The notes: generated by a model not told the origin, from the letters alone. Shown: positions 33,053-41,157, counted from the first letter of the stretch. The stretch is 61,259 bases of DNA from an archaeon 13_2_20CM_2_53_6 (GCA_001915065.1 MNDT01000020.1:1-61259), one strand, 5' to 3'. Translations and numbers: made by a program.

Positions 33053-34012
33053 ATGCCACAGGTAATAGAATGGAGAAACGCTGGACCAGACGACGTCGTA
33101 TGGCGCTATCCAGTCGAACAGATCATAACAGGCGCTCAGCTAGTTGTCCACGAGTTTGAAGCCGCTGTCTTCCTCCGAGATGGCAAGGCGTACGATGTCT
33201 TCGGACCCGGACGGCACACACTCACGACCCTAAACCTCCCGCTGATATCGAGAGCCTACGGCATATTCTTCGGCGGAAAAGACCCCTTCACGGCCATCGT
33301 CATCTATGTCTCCACCAAACAGTTCGCAGGCAAATGGGGCGCAAAGGCTCAGACGACCGAACTAGCACCGTTGATGGTGCACGGAACCGCCTGGTTCCGT
33401 ATCAAGGATCCGAACCTATTCGTAAACGAGGTGGTAGGAGGACAGGGAGCCTACACGACATCCCAAGTAGACGATTTCATCCGGGGCTTCATCAACGAGC
33501 GAGTCATAGACGTAATGTCAAAGTACGATCTGACTACCGCCTTCACCCAGCTGGACAAGGCGTCCACTGATGTCAAGGTCAACATCAACGATGCTCTCAA
33601 CAGGCTCGGAACCGACCTCGTCGACTTCAAGTTCGAAGGGATCGACACATCCGACCAATTCCGAGACCGCCTCTTCTGGATAAAGCAACACGCCGCAACT
33701 TCCGACGTCCTACGAATGGAGACAGCCAAGGACATCGGCCAGAGCCTAAGCACTTCCCAGGGAGGAGCCGGACTCGGCTCAGGAATGGTCCTCATCCCTC
33801 AAGTCATGAACGCTCCCATGCAGTCACCAATGATTCAGTCACAGACAGCCTTCGTCGCATGTCCGAAATGCGGCAACCAAGTCCAGCAAGGCGCGAGATT
33901 CTGCCCGAACTGCGGCGCCAACATGGCCCCGGCAACAAGTCCATGTCCCCACTGTGGAAAACCGGTTGCTGTTGGAGCGAAGTTCTGTCCCGAGTGTGGA
34001 CAGAAAATATGA
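33053..34012 (+). CDS. SPFH/Band-7-like protein with double zinc ribbon (COG4260-like)
   Basis: 319 aa. Residues about 1-240 form an SPFH-type domain of the YdjL/virion-core-like subgroup: VVWRYPVEQIITGAQLVVHEFEAAVFLRDGKAYDVFGPGRHTL is the family opening. The end has two four-cysteine zinc ribbons, CPKCGNQVQQGARFCPNCG and CPHCGKPVAVGAKFCPECG. No N-terminal membrane segment is visible, so membrane contact would be peripheral. SPFH proteins assemble into large scaffolds. Bacterial relatives respond to envelope stress, but the archaeal role is unknown. The last four bases overlap the start of csl4 (ATGA). Confidence 0.85.
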   Translation: MPQVIEWRNAGPDDVVWRYPVEQIITGAQLVVHEFEAAVFLRDGKAYDVFGPGRHTLTTLNLPLISRAYGIFFGGKDPFTAIVIYVSTKQFAGKWGAKAQTTELAPLMVHGTAWFRIKDPNLFVNEVVGGQGAYTTSQVDDFIRGFINERVIDVMSKYDLTTAFTQLDKASTDVKVNINDALNRLGTDLVDFKFEGIDTSDQFRDRLFWIKQHAATSDVLRMETAKDIGQSLSTSQGGAGLGSGMVLIPQVMNAPMQSPMIQSQTAFVACPKCGNQVQQGARFCPNCGANMAPATSPCPHCGKPVAVGAKFCPECGQKI

Positions 34013-34587
34013 TCAAGAAGCTTGACGGAACCTTCGTCGTTCCTGGCGAGAAACTCGGAGTGGTCGAAGAATTCGACCCTGGACGAGGAACAGTCGAGGT
34101 AGACGGCATAGTCTATTCCTCCCAGACCGGAACGGCCGCCCTCGACCCAAAGAGACACGTTGTCACCGTCAGACCCGCGACCGGGCCCCCGGTCGTCCCC
34201 GAAGAAGGCTCCTCGATCACAGGCATAGTCGAGAAGGTCCAGGAGAAAATGGCCATAATCAACATAGTAGTCGTGGACGGAAAAAAGATGGCGCTTCCCT
34301 TCACAGGGATGCTTCACATATCCAACTCTAGCCCACGCTTCGAACGAGTCATGGGCGAGGTATGCAAGCCCAACGACATCATCAGAGCAAAAGTAATCGA
34401 CACAAGCCAGCGGATACCTAAACTTACAACGATCGGCAGAGAACTGGGCGTCATCAAAGCCTACTGCTCCCGTTGCGGCAATGAGCTTGTCCTCTCGGGC
34501 CGGATACTAAGGTGCGGTGTCTGCAGAAACGTTGAAAGAAGGCGCCTAGCCGAGGACTTCCAGACAGAGACCGAGGTACAAAGTTGA
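34009..34587 (+). CDS. csl4: Exosome RNA-binding subunit Csl4
   Basis: 192-aa cap subunit of the archaeal RNA exosome. The N-terminal KKLDGTFVVPGEKLGVVEEFDPGRGTVEVDGIVYSS is the Csl4 N domain. An S1 RNA-binding domain follows (about 62-150, GIVEKVQEKMAIINIVVVDG), then the C-terminal zinc ribbon CSRCGNELVLSGRILRCGVC. The ORF track opens at 33859, but those 50 codons overlap the SPFH zinc ribbons in another frame. ATG 34009 overlaps the SPFH stop by 4 nt and fits the family N-terminus. The stop overlaps the rpoL TTG start. Confidence 0.95.
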   Translation: MIKKLDGTFVVPGEKLGVVEEFDPGRGTVEVDGIVYSSQTGTAALDPKRHVVTVRPATGPPVVPEEGSSITGIVEKVQEKMAIINIVVVDGKKMALPFTGMLHISNSSPRFERVMGEVCKPNDIIRAKVIDTSQRIPKLTTIGRELGVIKAYCSRCGNELVLSGRILRCGVCRNVERRRLAEDFQTETEVQS

Positions 34588-34871
34588 AAATCAACATTCT
34601 GAAGAGATCCAAAGGACTGTTGAAGATAGAGGTCGAAGGAGAAGGACACTCTTTTGGAAACCTCATGCAAGAGACCCTACTCGAAGACAAGACCGTCGAC
34701 TGGGCAGGATATGACCAGCCCCATCCACTCTTCAGGCAATCAATAATTACCGTCCGGATGAAAGGAGAAGCGCAGGCTGACAAAGCTCTCGACAGGGCCT
34801 CCAAGAAGATTAGGTCTGACACTGAAGAATTCGTCGAGAAATTTTCATCCGCTATAAAGAACGAGAACTAG
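34584..34871 (+). CDS. rpoL: DNA-directed RNA polymerase subunit L (Rpo11)
   Basis: 95-aa subunit that pairs with Rpo3 to nucleate polymerase assembly. VEGEGHSFGNLMQETLLEDKTVDWAGYDQPHPL is the conserved alpha-like dimerisation motif. Starts with TTG, overlapping the csl4 stop by 4 nt. Its TAG stop is directly followed, in the same frame, by the HAD hydrolase coding region. Confidence 0.97.
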   Translation: MKINILKRSKGLLKIEVEGEGHSFGNLMQETLLEDKTVDWAGYDQPHPLFRQSIITVRMKGEAQADKALDRASKKIRSDTEEFVEKFSSAIKNEN

Positions 34872-35558
34872 CTGGAGCCCGCCGATCTGGCCAGAGGGCT
34901 CCTCTTCGACTTCGACGGCACACTCTACGGCGACTGGAGAATCTGGATCTCAATCATAGAAGAAACCCTCTCTGACTACCAAATATCAATCAACCCCCAC
35001 GATGCCCTCGAAAAAGCTCGAGCGATGATCGAGCACGAAGGAGGCTCAAACAGTACACTAAGAATCAGCAGCGTCGCCACAGCCCTGGCACGAGACAACG
35101 GCGTCGACCGAGACGATCAAATAAGAACACGATTTTTCGAAATACTCGACCAACGGATGGATGCGACGGGTCCGGGCAAGAATCTTGTCAAGATGTTGGG
35201 AAAATTCGAACATGAAGGATGTCGCTTGGGCATAGTGACGTTCGTGAGAAAGCCTCGTATCGCTCGAAGGCTGGGCGTCTGGAAGATCAAACAATACTTT
35301 CAAACAGTAATAACGCCGGACGATGTGCCAGACTTCAAACCTTCACCAGACCCGTTCATCAAGGCTATGGAGCAGTTAGGGGTCACGCCCAAACAGTGCT
35401 TCGTCGTAGGAGACGAACCGGTAGACATGATCGGGGGAAAGAAAGCTGGAGCAACTACAATCGGCCTTCCACAAGGATTCTTCAGACGAGAAGAGCTGGA
35501 AAAAGCCGGCGCCGATTACATTCTCCACTCCCTTGAGAATCTAACGGGTATCATATAA
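34872..35558 (+). CDS. HAD-family phosphatase with no ATG/GTG/TTG before its catalytic motif
   Basis: 228 aa if read from CTG 34872, the codon immediately after the rpoL stop. RGLLFDFDGTLYGDW contains the catalytic DxDGT motif I. The middle has LGIVTFVRKPRIARRL (motif II, Thr), then DFKPSPDPFIKAM (motif III, Lys) and CFVVGDEPVDMIGGKKAG (motif IV, two acidic residues). It is therefore a phosphoglycolate-phosphatase-like HAD with a helical cap. The first ATG in the frame (35025, used in the ORF track) lies after motif I and would make an inactive protein. The only candidates before motif I are CTG 34872 or CTG 34887. Substrate unknown. Confidence 0.75.
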   Translation: MEPADLARGLLFDFDGTLYGDWRIWISIIEETLSDYQISINPHDALEKARAMIEHEGGSNSTLRISSVATALARDNGVDRDDQIRTRFFEILDQRMDATGPGKNLVKMLGKFEHEGCRLGIVTFVRKPRIARRLGVWKIKQYFQTVITPDDVPDFKPSPDPFIKAMEQLGVTPKQCFVVGDEPVDMIGGKKAGATTIGLPQGFFRREELEKAGADYILHSLENLTGII

Positions 35559-35594
35559 AATAGTGTCTGATGAAGAGTCCGTAGAGGCAGAGGG

Positions 35595-35960
35595 GTGCTA
35601 GATGATCAACATCTTGCAGGAGTCTTGACAGACCATGGACTAGCCCAGTTTGGCGATGCTCTTCTGAATTTCGCCTTCTCATTGGCACTGACAGAAACGA
35701 CCGGACATCCCAGAGGGACAAAAGTTTCAGACAAGACGCTCGCTGACGCCGCATTTAGGGCAGGCCTTAGAAAATACCTGCCGAGGAGGATAGGGCGCGG
35801 AGACGTGGCCAACAGCCTCGAAGCCCTGCTGGGCTTCGTCTGGCTCAAGAAGCTCTTGACTCTGGAAGAAATACTCAACTGCCTGAGAACCGAGAGTTTC
35901 ACGCACGTCCAAAACTTCGCCCAACTTGCAGAACTCGCGCTTGCGAGATTGAAACGATGA
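35595..35960 (+). CDS. Mini-III-like RNase III-fold protein
   Basis: 121-aa, nearly all-helical protein. LAQFGDALLNFAFSLAL matches the first RNase III signature as it appears in Mini-III (LAYIGDAI...), keeping the catalytic Asp. DVANSLEALLGFVWLKK matches the second (AFEALLGYLFL), keeping the catalytic Glu. There is no double-stranded-RNA-binding domain and the length suits the Mini-III class, which in bacteria trims 23S rRNA precursors. An RNase III fold is unusual for archaea. GTG start at 35595. Its stop overlaps the DUF99 gene by 4 nt, so it is part of the operon. Assignment rests on motif reading only. Confidence 0.6.
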   Translation: MLDDQHLAGVLTDHGLAQFGDALLNFAFSLALTETTGHPRGTKVSDKTLADAAFRAGLRKYLPRRIGRGDVANSLEALLGFVWLKKLLTLEEILNCLRTESFTHVQNFAQLAELALARLKR

Positions 35961-36448
35961 GCGGGCCTCTTCGACACGTGAAAAAGGAGATACGCATCTT
36001 GGGTCTCGATGCATGCAATCCCAGTCTCACCGTTGGAGCTGTGGTCCGAGGAGGGCTTTACTTGGACGGCGTCATGACCTTCTCCCGAGATGCAGAGGAG
36101 GAAGCAGATCTGATAGCCAATAAAATCGCTAAATCACGCTACTTTCCAGAATTGAGAACCATAATGGTCCATGACCCTAAGAGCCTCCTAGATCCAAAGA
36201 TCATGCAGCAAGGTACCAGGTTGCCGGTTGTCAATATCGCTCTCGACAGTCGTATCAAGGCCGGAGGGTACCGGTTCTATGGGAAGGACCGACAACAATT
36301 GTGGATCAAGACAACGTTAGAATCACCGAGTCTAGAGAAGATTCTCTCTCTAACCAAATCACGTGGTAGGTTGCCGGAACCTCTCCGCATCGCCCATCTG
36401 CTAGCAAAACTAAATATCCCCAGAAGGCTTTCGCGGGATAAAGAATAA
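35957..36448 (+). CDS. DUF99 (UPF0215) family protein
   Basis: 163 aa. IRILGLDACNPSLTVGAVVRGGLYLDGVM matches the start of DUF99 proteins, an archaeal family with an endonuclease V-like (RNase H) fold. Asp in LGLDAC and the later IMVHDPKSLLDPKIM region are the equivalents of the fold's acidic sites. RIAHLLAKL near the end is also typical. Function unproven. The ATG overlaps the preceding Mini-III-like gene (ATGA). Confidence 0.85.
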   Translation: MSGPLRHVKKEIRILGLDACNPSLTVGAVVRGGLYLDGVMTFSRDAEEEADLIANKIAKSRYFPELRTIMVHDPKSLLDPKIMQQGTRLPVVNIALDSRIKAGGYRFYGKDRQQLWIKTTLESPSLEKILSLTKSRGRLPEPLRIAHLLAKLNIPRRLSRDKE

Positions 36449-36485
36449 ATTCGCGCAGACAGTCTCGCTCTGAGCTGAACACGTT

Positions 36486-36809
36486 TTGCAGTTTTGTCCG
36501 AAGTGTGGGTCTACCCTACTTCCTTCCAAGATGGAGAAGAAGGTCTTCATGGCGTGCGCAAAGTGTGGCTATACTAGCAGCCGGGCTGACAAGGTAATCA
36601 GTCGACTCTCCCACGAGAGGGAAAACATAATCGTTCTAGGCAAAGAAGAGCAGAAGATCCGCACCCTCCCCAAGACGAAGGCTGAGTGTCCAAAGTGCAA
36701 CAACCACGAAGCCTTTTATTGGCTCGTCCAGACGAGGGGTGCCGACGAGTCGTCCACGCAGTTCTTTAGATGTACCAACTGCGGGGCAACCTGGCGAGAG
36801 AATAGTTAG
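36486..36809 (+). CDS. tfs: Transcription elongation factor TFS (TFIIS-like)
   Basis: 107-aa protein that stimulates transcript cleavage by backtracked RNA polymerase. N-terminal zinc ribbon CPKCGSTLLPSKM ... CAKCGYTS and C-terminal zinc ribbon CPKCNNHEAFYWLVQTRGADESSTQFFRCTNCG, in which the Asp-Glu of GADESST is the catalytic acidic hairpin. Starts with TTG 36486. Four nt before the PCNA ATG. Confidence 0.97.
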   Translation: MQFCPKCGSTLLPSKMEKKVFMACAKCGYTSSRADKVISRLSHERENIIVLGKEEQKIRTLPKTKAECPKCNNHEAFYWLVQTRGADESSTQFFRCTNCGATWRENS

Positions 36810-36813
36810 ACCA

Positions 36814-37629
36814 ATGTTGGAAAGCTCATTAGCAGAAACAACGAGCAAGAAAGAAGGAACGGCAAAACCAGCTTTGTTTAAGGCCACGATGAACGATGCC
36901 CGATTATTCAGAAACCTAATCGGAGCCATTTCGAGCCTAATCGAAGAGGCGGACTTCAACGCCACACCGGAAGGAATCAAACTCCGCTCCATGGATCCGT
37001 CACACATAGCGATGGTGGATTTCGAATGGCCGAAAGCGGCCTTCGACATCTACGAGTGCACCAGCCCAACAAAGCTGAGATTGAGCGTATCAAATCTCCT
37101 CAAGCTTCTCAAGAGAACTAGGAGTGACGAGTCTGTAGAGATCGTGTACGACGATGCGAACAAGAAGCTCAACATCACTCTGAAGAACAAGATCGTCCGG
37201 AAATTCATCACGCCGACACTAGAGCCCTCCACGGAAGAGGTGCCAACTCCCAAAGTCCCATTCAATGCGAGAGTAAAGATCACCGCGGTCAGCCTTAGAG
37301 ACGTTATCGACGACGCACAATCCATAAGCGACAACGTCAAGCTCGAAGTGAGTCCGGAAAAGTTCATTGTCAGAGCTACTGGCGAACTTAGCAGCGCGAT
37401 CATCGAAATGGACAAGGGAAGCGACGCGATACTAGAGCTAGACGCAAAAGAGGCCTGCAGAGCAACATACAATCTGAACTATTTTGGGGAAATCATACGG
37501 GCTGGCTCGGGCGCGTCAGAGGTAGCATCTCTAGAGTTCTCGACCAACATGCCAATCAAGGTCGAATTTGAGATGCCCCAGCAGGGCAGACTCCTATACT
37601 ATCTCGCGCCCAGAATTGAGCAAGAATAA
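36814..37629 (+). CDS. pcn: DNA sliding clamp PCNA
   Basis: 271 aa from ATG 36814. FKATMNDARLFRNLIGAISSLIEEADFNATPEGIKLRSMDPSHIAMVDFEWPKAAFDIYEC is standard archaeal PCNA N-terminus. VEFEMPQQGRLLYYLAPRIEQE closes with the conserved YYLAPR. Compared with usual clamps there are about 22 extra N-terminal residues (MLESSLAETTSKKEGTAKPA). Either a short tail is present, or translation begins at the in-frame TTG just before FKATMN. The ORF-track start at 36739 overlaps tfs and is not supported. A single pcn gene is seen here, implying a homotrimer. Confidence 0.96.
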   Translation: MLESSLAETTSKKEGTAKPALFKATMNDARLFRNLIGAISSLIEEADFNATPEGIKLRSMDPSHIAMVDFEWPKAAFDIYECTSPTKLRLSVSNLLKLLKRTRSDESVEIVYDDANKKLNITLKNKIVRKFITPTLEPSTEEVPTPKVPFNARVKITAVSLRDVIDDAQSISDNVKLEVSPEKFIVRATGELSSAIIEMDKGSDAILELDAKEACRATYNLNYFGEIIRAGSGASEVASLEFSTNMPIKVEFEMPQQGRLLYYLAPRIEQE

Positions 37630-37638
37630 GACGATGGC

Positions 37639-38691
37639 ATGCTAACAAGGGCTGACCTAGCAAAGTACCCCTTTGTCGCAGAAGCCACGGATTACGTTAG
37701 AGAACTAGGTTTCTCTATCGACGAGATAGCAACCCCAGAGTTCAGTCCAGTCTTGGACAGAGCGGAGAGACGCCTGGAAGAGGCGCTCTCTAAGAGCCAG
37801 ATCTCGGTTGAGGTCAGCAACGAAAGTGCCGAGATCCTCTCATTCCCTGTATCCAATCTAATCCTAGGTCTCATCGGAGATGAGAGGGCCCGGCGAAGGT
37901 TCGCTCTTGCAGAAGCGAAGAGAGCTTACGACCTTCTCAGACAAGAGAGCCCTGAGAAACTAGAACACATTGCAACCACCACATTCGGATGGAGACTCGA
38001 GAGGCTCGACATAAGGCTGGGACTGAGACTTTATGATTTCGGCCTCAATTTAGCAGACTTTCTTCGCAACTCAGTCCATCTCCGAGAGCCACGATGGAAC
38101 CTTCCAAACAGAGTTCTCAACCACGGGCTTGTATATGTCACACGTGAGGAGACCGCTCGCCTAATGGAGGAAGAAGTGAGAATGAGAGTTCTGGAGAGGT
38201 CTAGTAAGGTACCTGCGTCAGTCCCCCAACCCTTGGGATCAAAGGTGGAGAGGGCCAGGGGACTTGTTATCAAATGGCTCGGAATTCCTACTCAATATGA
38301 ACTCCCCAAGGTTCCCATGCCGGACGCGATGCCCCCGTGCATCAGGCATCTGATAGACAATCTGAATGAAGGAAAGAACGTCCAGCACATGGGAAGGTTC
38401 GCCCTAGCAGCTTTCTTGCTGAATATCGGAGCTGGCGACGAAGAGATCGTGAAAATGTTCAAGCCTGCAACTGACTTTTCGGAGAGGATGACTCGTTACC
38501 AAGTCGAGCATATCGGGGGAAAAAGAGGGGGCAGGACAAAATACACCTGTCCGATGTGCACCACCCTCAAGACCCATGGAGTTTGTTTCAAACCAGACAA
38601 AATTTGCGATACCATCAGGAACCCTCTAAGCTACTACAAGAGAAAATCACGGATTCTCTCAGGCAAAGGTCCTAGCCGTGAGTTCAGCTGA
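37639..38691 (+). CDS. priL: DNA primase large subunit
   Basis: 350-aa PriL. The N-terminal LAKYPFVAEATDYVREL is characteristic. The C-terminal domain holds the four cysteines that bind a 4Fe-4S cluster: PPCIRHLI, then TKYTCPMCTTLKTHGVCFKPDKICD (one of these five Cys is not a ligand). It regulates primer initiation and hands primers to polymerase. ATG start 9 nt after the pcn stop. It overlaps priS by 14 nt. Confidence 0.95.
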   Translation: MLTRADLAKYPFVAEATDYVRELGFSIDEIATPEFSPVLDRAERRLEEALSKSQISVEVSNESAEILSFPVSNLILGLIGDERARRRFALAEAKRAYDLLRQESPEKLEHIATTTFGWRLERLDIRLGLRLYDFGLNLADFLRNSVHLREPRWNLPNRVLNHGLVYVTREETARLMEEEVRMRVLERSSKVPASVPQPLGSKVERARGLVIKWLGIPTQYELPKVPMPDAMPPCIRHLIDNLNEGKNVQHMGRFALAAFLLNIGAGDEEIVKMFKPATDFSERMTRYQVEHIGGKRGGRTKYTCPMCTTLKTHGVCFKPDKICDTIRNPLSYYKRKSRILSGKGPSREFS

Positions 38692-39895
38692 ACACTTAAT
38701 CAAGCAAAAATTCCAGCAATTCTACCTAGAACGGAATCGGACGCTGTTCTCACCGCCAGCTGCTTCCCAACGAGAGTATGGGTTCCTCCTCTTCAAGGGG
38801 AAGTTCATGGTACGACATAGGACTTTCAAGAATCCAGAAACTCTCTTGACAGCAATAAGGGATCTATCGCCAGCTCATGTTTACTTCTCGACCGCTTACT
38901 ATCAAGATCCGACTGCTTCAATGGACCAAAAGGGTTGGCTCGGAGCGGATCTCGTCTTCGATATCGACGCCGACCACTTGGACACGCCTTGCAAAATAAT
39001 GCATGATAATTGGAAATGCAAAGCGTGCTCAACCGTGGGAAAGGGGAGTGCTCCCAAGACATGTCCAAAGTGCAAGAACGATCGAGTGGAAATCGAAACT
39101 TGGTTGTGCGATCGGTGTCTTCAGGAGGCCAAGGAAGAGACCATCCATCTATTGGAGATGATTTTTTCAGACCTTCAGATGGGGGATGCGAATCTGAGTG
39201 TTTACTTTTCGGGTCATCGGGGTTACCACGTTCACCTGCACTCCGAAGATTTCCGAATGCTAAGGGAAGAACAGCGTCGGGAGATAGTAGACTATTTGCT
39301 GGGAGAACAGCTAGATCCCTCACTTCAAGGCATGGAGGATGTTCCCGAAGGCGGCGTTTTGATTCTCAAGGGTCCCCAGTGGGGAGAACCAGGTTGGCGA
39401 GGGAGGATGGTCAGGGGAATATACGAGGTTCTGACGAAAGAAGGAGAGAACTTAGGCTTGAACCAAGCCCAACTCAAAGTGATCAATGCCTGGGACAAGG
39501 CCAACTTCTTTACTAAACCCTTCTGGAGTTCTCTCAAAGGCATTAACGCTGGAACTTGGAAGAATATTGTTCAACGTGCAGTCAGGGAAACTGCCGCAAA
39601 AATCGATTCGGTCGTTACCAGCGACGTACACAGACTTATTCGCCTGCCGGGGACCTTAAATGGACACACTGGTCTCCTTGGAGTAAACGTTCCACTCGAA
39701 AGGCTCGATGAGTTCGATCCATTCATCGAGTCTATTGCCTTTCCCGAGGGACAGGTGAAGATAACCGTCAAAGACTCCCCCGAATTTAGAATCGGGTCAC
39801 AGAACTTCGGACCTTTCCACGACGAGAAGATAGAGTTACCTACAGCAGCCGCGATGCTGCTACTTTGCAAGCATAAGGCTGAACCAACGAGCTAA
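38678..39895 (+). CDS. priS: DNA primase small (catalytic) subunit
   Basis: 405-aa catalytic primase. LGADLVFDIDADHL carries the metal-binding Asp pair, and YFSGHRGYHVHLHS is the second conserved motif with the nucleotide-binding His. A zinc site lies in CKACSTVGKGSAPKTCPKC ... WLCDRC. HRLIRLPGTLNGHTGLLGV near residue 320 is also family-specific. GTG start inside the end of priL, so translation is coupled. Forms the primase heterodimer with PriL. Confidence 0.97.
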   Translation: MSSAEHLIKQKFQQFYLERNRTLFSPPAASQREYGFLLFKGKFMVRHRTFKNPETLLTAIRDLSPAHVYFSTAYYQDPTASMDQKGWLGADLVFDIDADHLDTPCKIMHDNWKCKACSTVGKGSAPKTCPKCKNDRVEIETWLCDRCLQEAKEETIHLLEMIFSDLQMGDANLSVYFSGHRGYHVHLHSEDFRMLREEQRREIVDYLLGEQLDPSLQGMEDVPEGGVLILKGPQWGEPGWRGRMVRGIYEVLTKEGENLGLNQAQLKVINAWDKANFFTKPFWSSLKGINAGTWKNIVQRAVRETAAKIDSVVTSDVHRLIRLPGTLNGHTGLLGVNVPLERLDEFDPFIESIAFPEGQVKITVKDSPEFRIGSQNFGPFHDEKIELPTAAAMLLLCKHKAEPTS

Positions 39896-39906
39896 GGATC
39901 CCGTAA

Positions 39907-40062
39907 TTGGGCAACGATTCAAAAAATGGTTTTCCCGGACTGAGAGTGGATGGTCAAGGAATCCTATACCTTACGGCAATGGGGCATGAATCTTCTGGAA
40001 AGGTCAAGATATTTAGAAGCAGTAAGAGGAGGAGCATTCGTCTGACGCTGGGAAAATTGTGA
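39907..40062 (+). CDS. Small ORF (51 aa) coupled to gins
   Basis: Not in the ORF track. TTG 39907 follows an in-frame TAA, 11 nt after the priS stop, and the frame runs to TGA 40060-40062, which overlaps the GTG start of gins (GTGA). The product is small and basic: a central RVDGQGILYLTAMGHESSGKV followed by KIFRSSKRRSIRLTLGKL, which suggests nucleic-acid or protein contact. No known family recognised. The tight packing on both sides in an operon where neighbours do the same supports a real gene. Comparison with relatives is needed to be sure. Confidence 0.5.
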   Translation: MGNDSKNGFPGLRVDGQGILYLTAMGHESSGKVKIFRSSKRRSIRLTLGKL

Positions 40063-40622
40063 CCGCTACATATGATGAGTTACATGAAGCTTGGAAACGA
40101 GAATTCCACAATCCCGAACTACAGCCGTTAAGGCCAGGCCTGTTCAAAGACCTATCATCCTACATCAAGAGGCTCAGAGAATCGCAGAAAAACCTGGATG
40201 CAAAGTCTCTCAAAGCAATCGTATTGGAAGAGGAAATGCTTCGCCTCGAGCAACTGTTAACCCAGTTCTTGGATCGAAGGCTCGAGAAGCTCTGGCTACA
40301 GACAGGTCTCGTTCAATCTACCAGCCTAGAATACACGGAGAAGCTGACCCATCAAGCAATCTCAGGGATCCTGAGAGACTACGACAAGATGAAACAAGAT
40401 CTCCTTCAGGGCCAGGAACCGTCTCATTCAAAGCCAAAGAATGGGGAATTTGTCTTGATACGGTTTGTAAAAGACGTTCCATCAATCATAGGAGTGGACT
40501 TGAAGGCGCACGGTCCATTTCACAAGGAGGACGTTGCGAAGTTGCCACAAGAAAACTCTGACAGTCTAGTCAGACGAGGGGCTGCCGTCGAAATAACCGC
40601 CTCGAACAGGGATAATGAATAA
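40059..40622 (+). CDS. GINS complex subunit (Gins15/Gins51 type)
   Basis: 187-aa replication protein, part of the CMG helicase activator that links MCM, GAN/Cdc45 and primase. The N-terminal two-thirds is helical (A domain, LSSYIKRLRESQKNLD, LEEEMLRLEQLLTQFLDRRLEKL). Residues about 130-180 (FVLIRFVKDVPSIIGVDLKAHGPFHKEDVAKLPQENSDSLVRRGAAVEI) form the small beta B domain. A-before-B order places it with Gins15/51 rather than Gins23. GTG start overlaps the small ORF. The location after priS is common in archaea. Confidence 0.9.
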   Translation: MTATYDELHEAWKREFHNPELQPLRPGLFKDLSSYIKRLRESQKNLDAKSLKAIVLEEEMLRLEQLLTQFLDRRLEKLWLQTGLVQSTSLEYTEKLTHQAISGILRDYDKMKQDLLQGQEPSHSKPKNGEFVLIRFVKDVPSIIGVDLKAHGPFHKEDVAKLPQENSDSLVRRGAAVEITASNRDNE

Positions 40623-40667
40623 AAGGCGGCTGGGCACTCCCCGAAGTCTTTCGCCGGTGTTAGAGAG

Positions 40668-40946
40668 TTGAAATTTCCGAAGGAGGTCAACACCTACTGT
40701 CCCAAGTGTGGACACCATACTGCCCACTCGGTCACGGTCTACAAGGCTGGAAAGGCCCGTACCATGGCCTGGGGAACCCGTAGGCAGGATAGACGGAAGC
40801 ACGGATACGGGGGACAGAAGTTTCCAGAACTGAAACGCACAGCCAAGACGACAAAGAAATCGCTCTTGCGACTAAAATGCAGAACATGCAATTATACAGT
40901 CATGCGTCTAGGCATTAGGCTGAGAAAATTGGAGGTAGGAGCCTAG
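40668..40946 (+). CDS. rpl44e: 50S ribosomal protein L44e
   Basis: 92 aa. FPKEVNTYCPKCGHHTAHSVTVYKAGKARTMAWGTRRQDRRKHGYGGQK is classic L44e, with the second zinc pair in LKCRTCNY. TTG start. Directly adjacent to rps27e (no gap). Confidence 0.98.
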   Translation: MKFPKEVNTYCPKCGHHTAHSVTVYKAGKARTMAWGTRRQDRRKHGYGGQKFPELKRTAKTTKKSLLRLKCRTCNYTVMRLGIRLRKLEVGA

Positions 40947-41138
40947 ATGAGATGGGAACTGATCCCGAAGCCTCGAAGCGTATTCCTCCGGGTCAAATGT
41001 TTGAAATGCGCCAATGAACAGATTGTCTTTGAGAGAACAAGCAGCTACGTCAAATGTACAGTCTGCGATGAGCTCCTGGCTCAGCCCACCGGCGGAAAGG
41101 CCACGATTCGCGCAGAAATATTACAGTCATTAAGCTAG
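40947..41138 (+). CDS. rps27e: 30S ribosomal protein S27e
   Basis: 63-aa zinc-ribbon ribosomal protein: RVKCLKCANEQIVFERTSSYVKCTVCDELLAQPTGGKA. The four cysteines and the LAxPTGGKA box are diagnostic. ATG start immediately after the rpl44e stop. Confidence 0.98.
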   Translation: MRWELIPKPRSVFLRVKCLKCANEQIVFERTSSYVKCTVCDELLAQPTGGKATIRAEILQSLS

Positions 41139-41157
41139 CAAGGTCCAAGGTCCAATC

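Noticed and set aside
33859-34008. N-terminal extension of Csl4 in the ORF track
   Set aside because: These codons overlap the cysteine-rich end of the SPFH gene in another frame and do not resemble Csl4.
34584-35558. RpoL-HAD fusion by TAG read-through
   Set aside because: RpoL ends at its normal length and HAD proteins are not known as polymerase fusions; a CTG start is the simpler explanation, though read-through is kept as a test in the findings.
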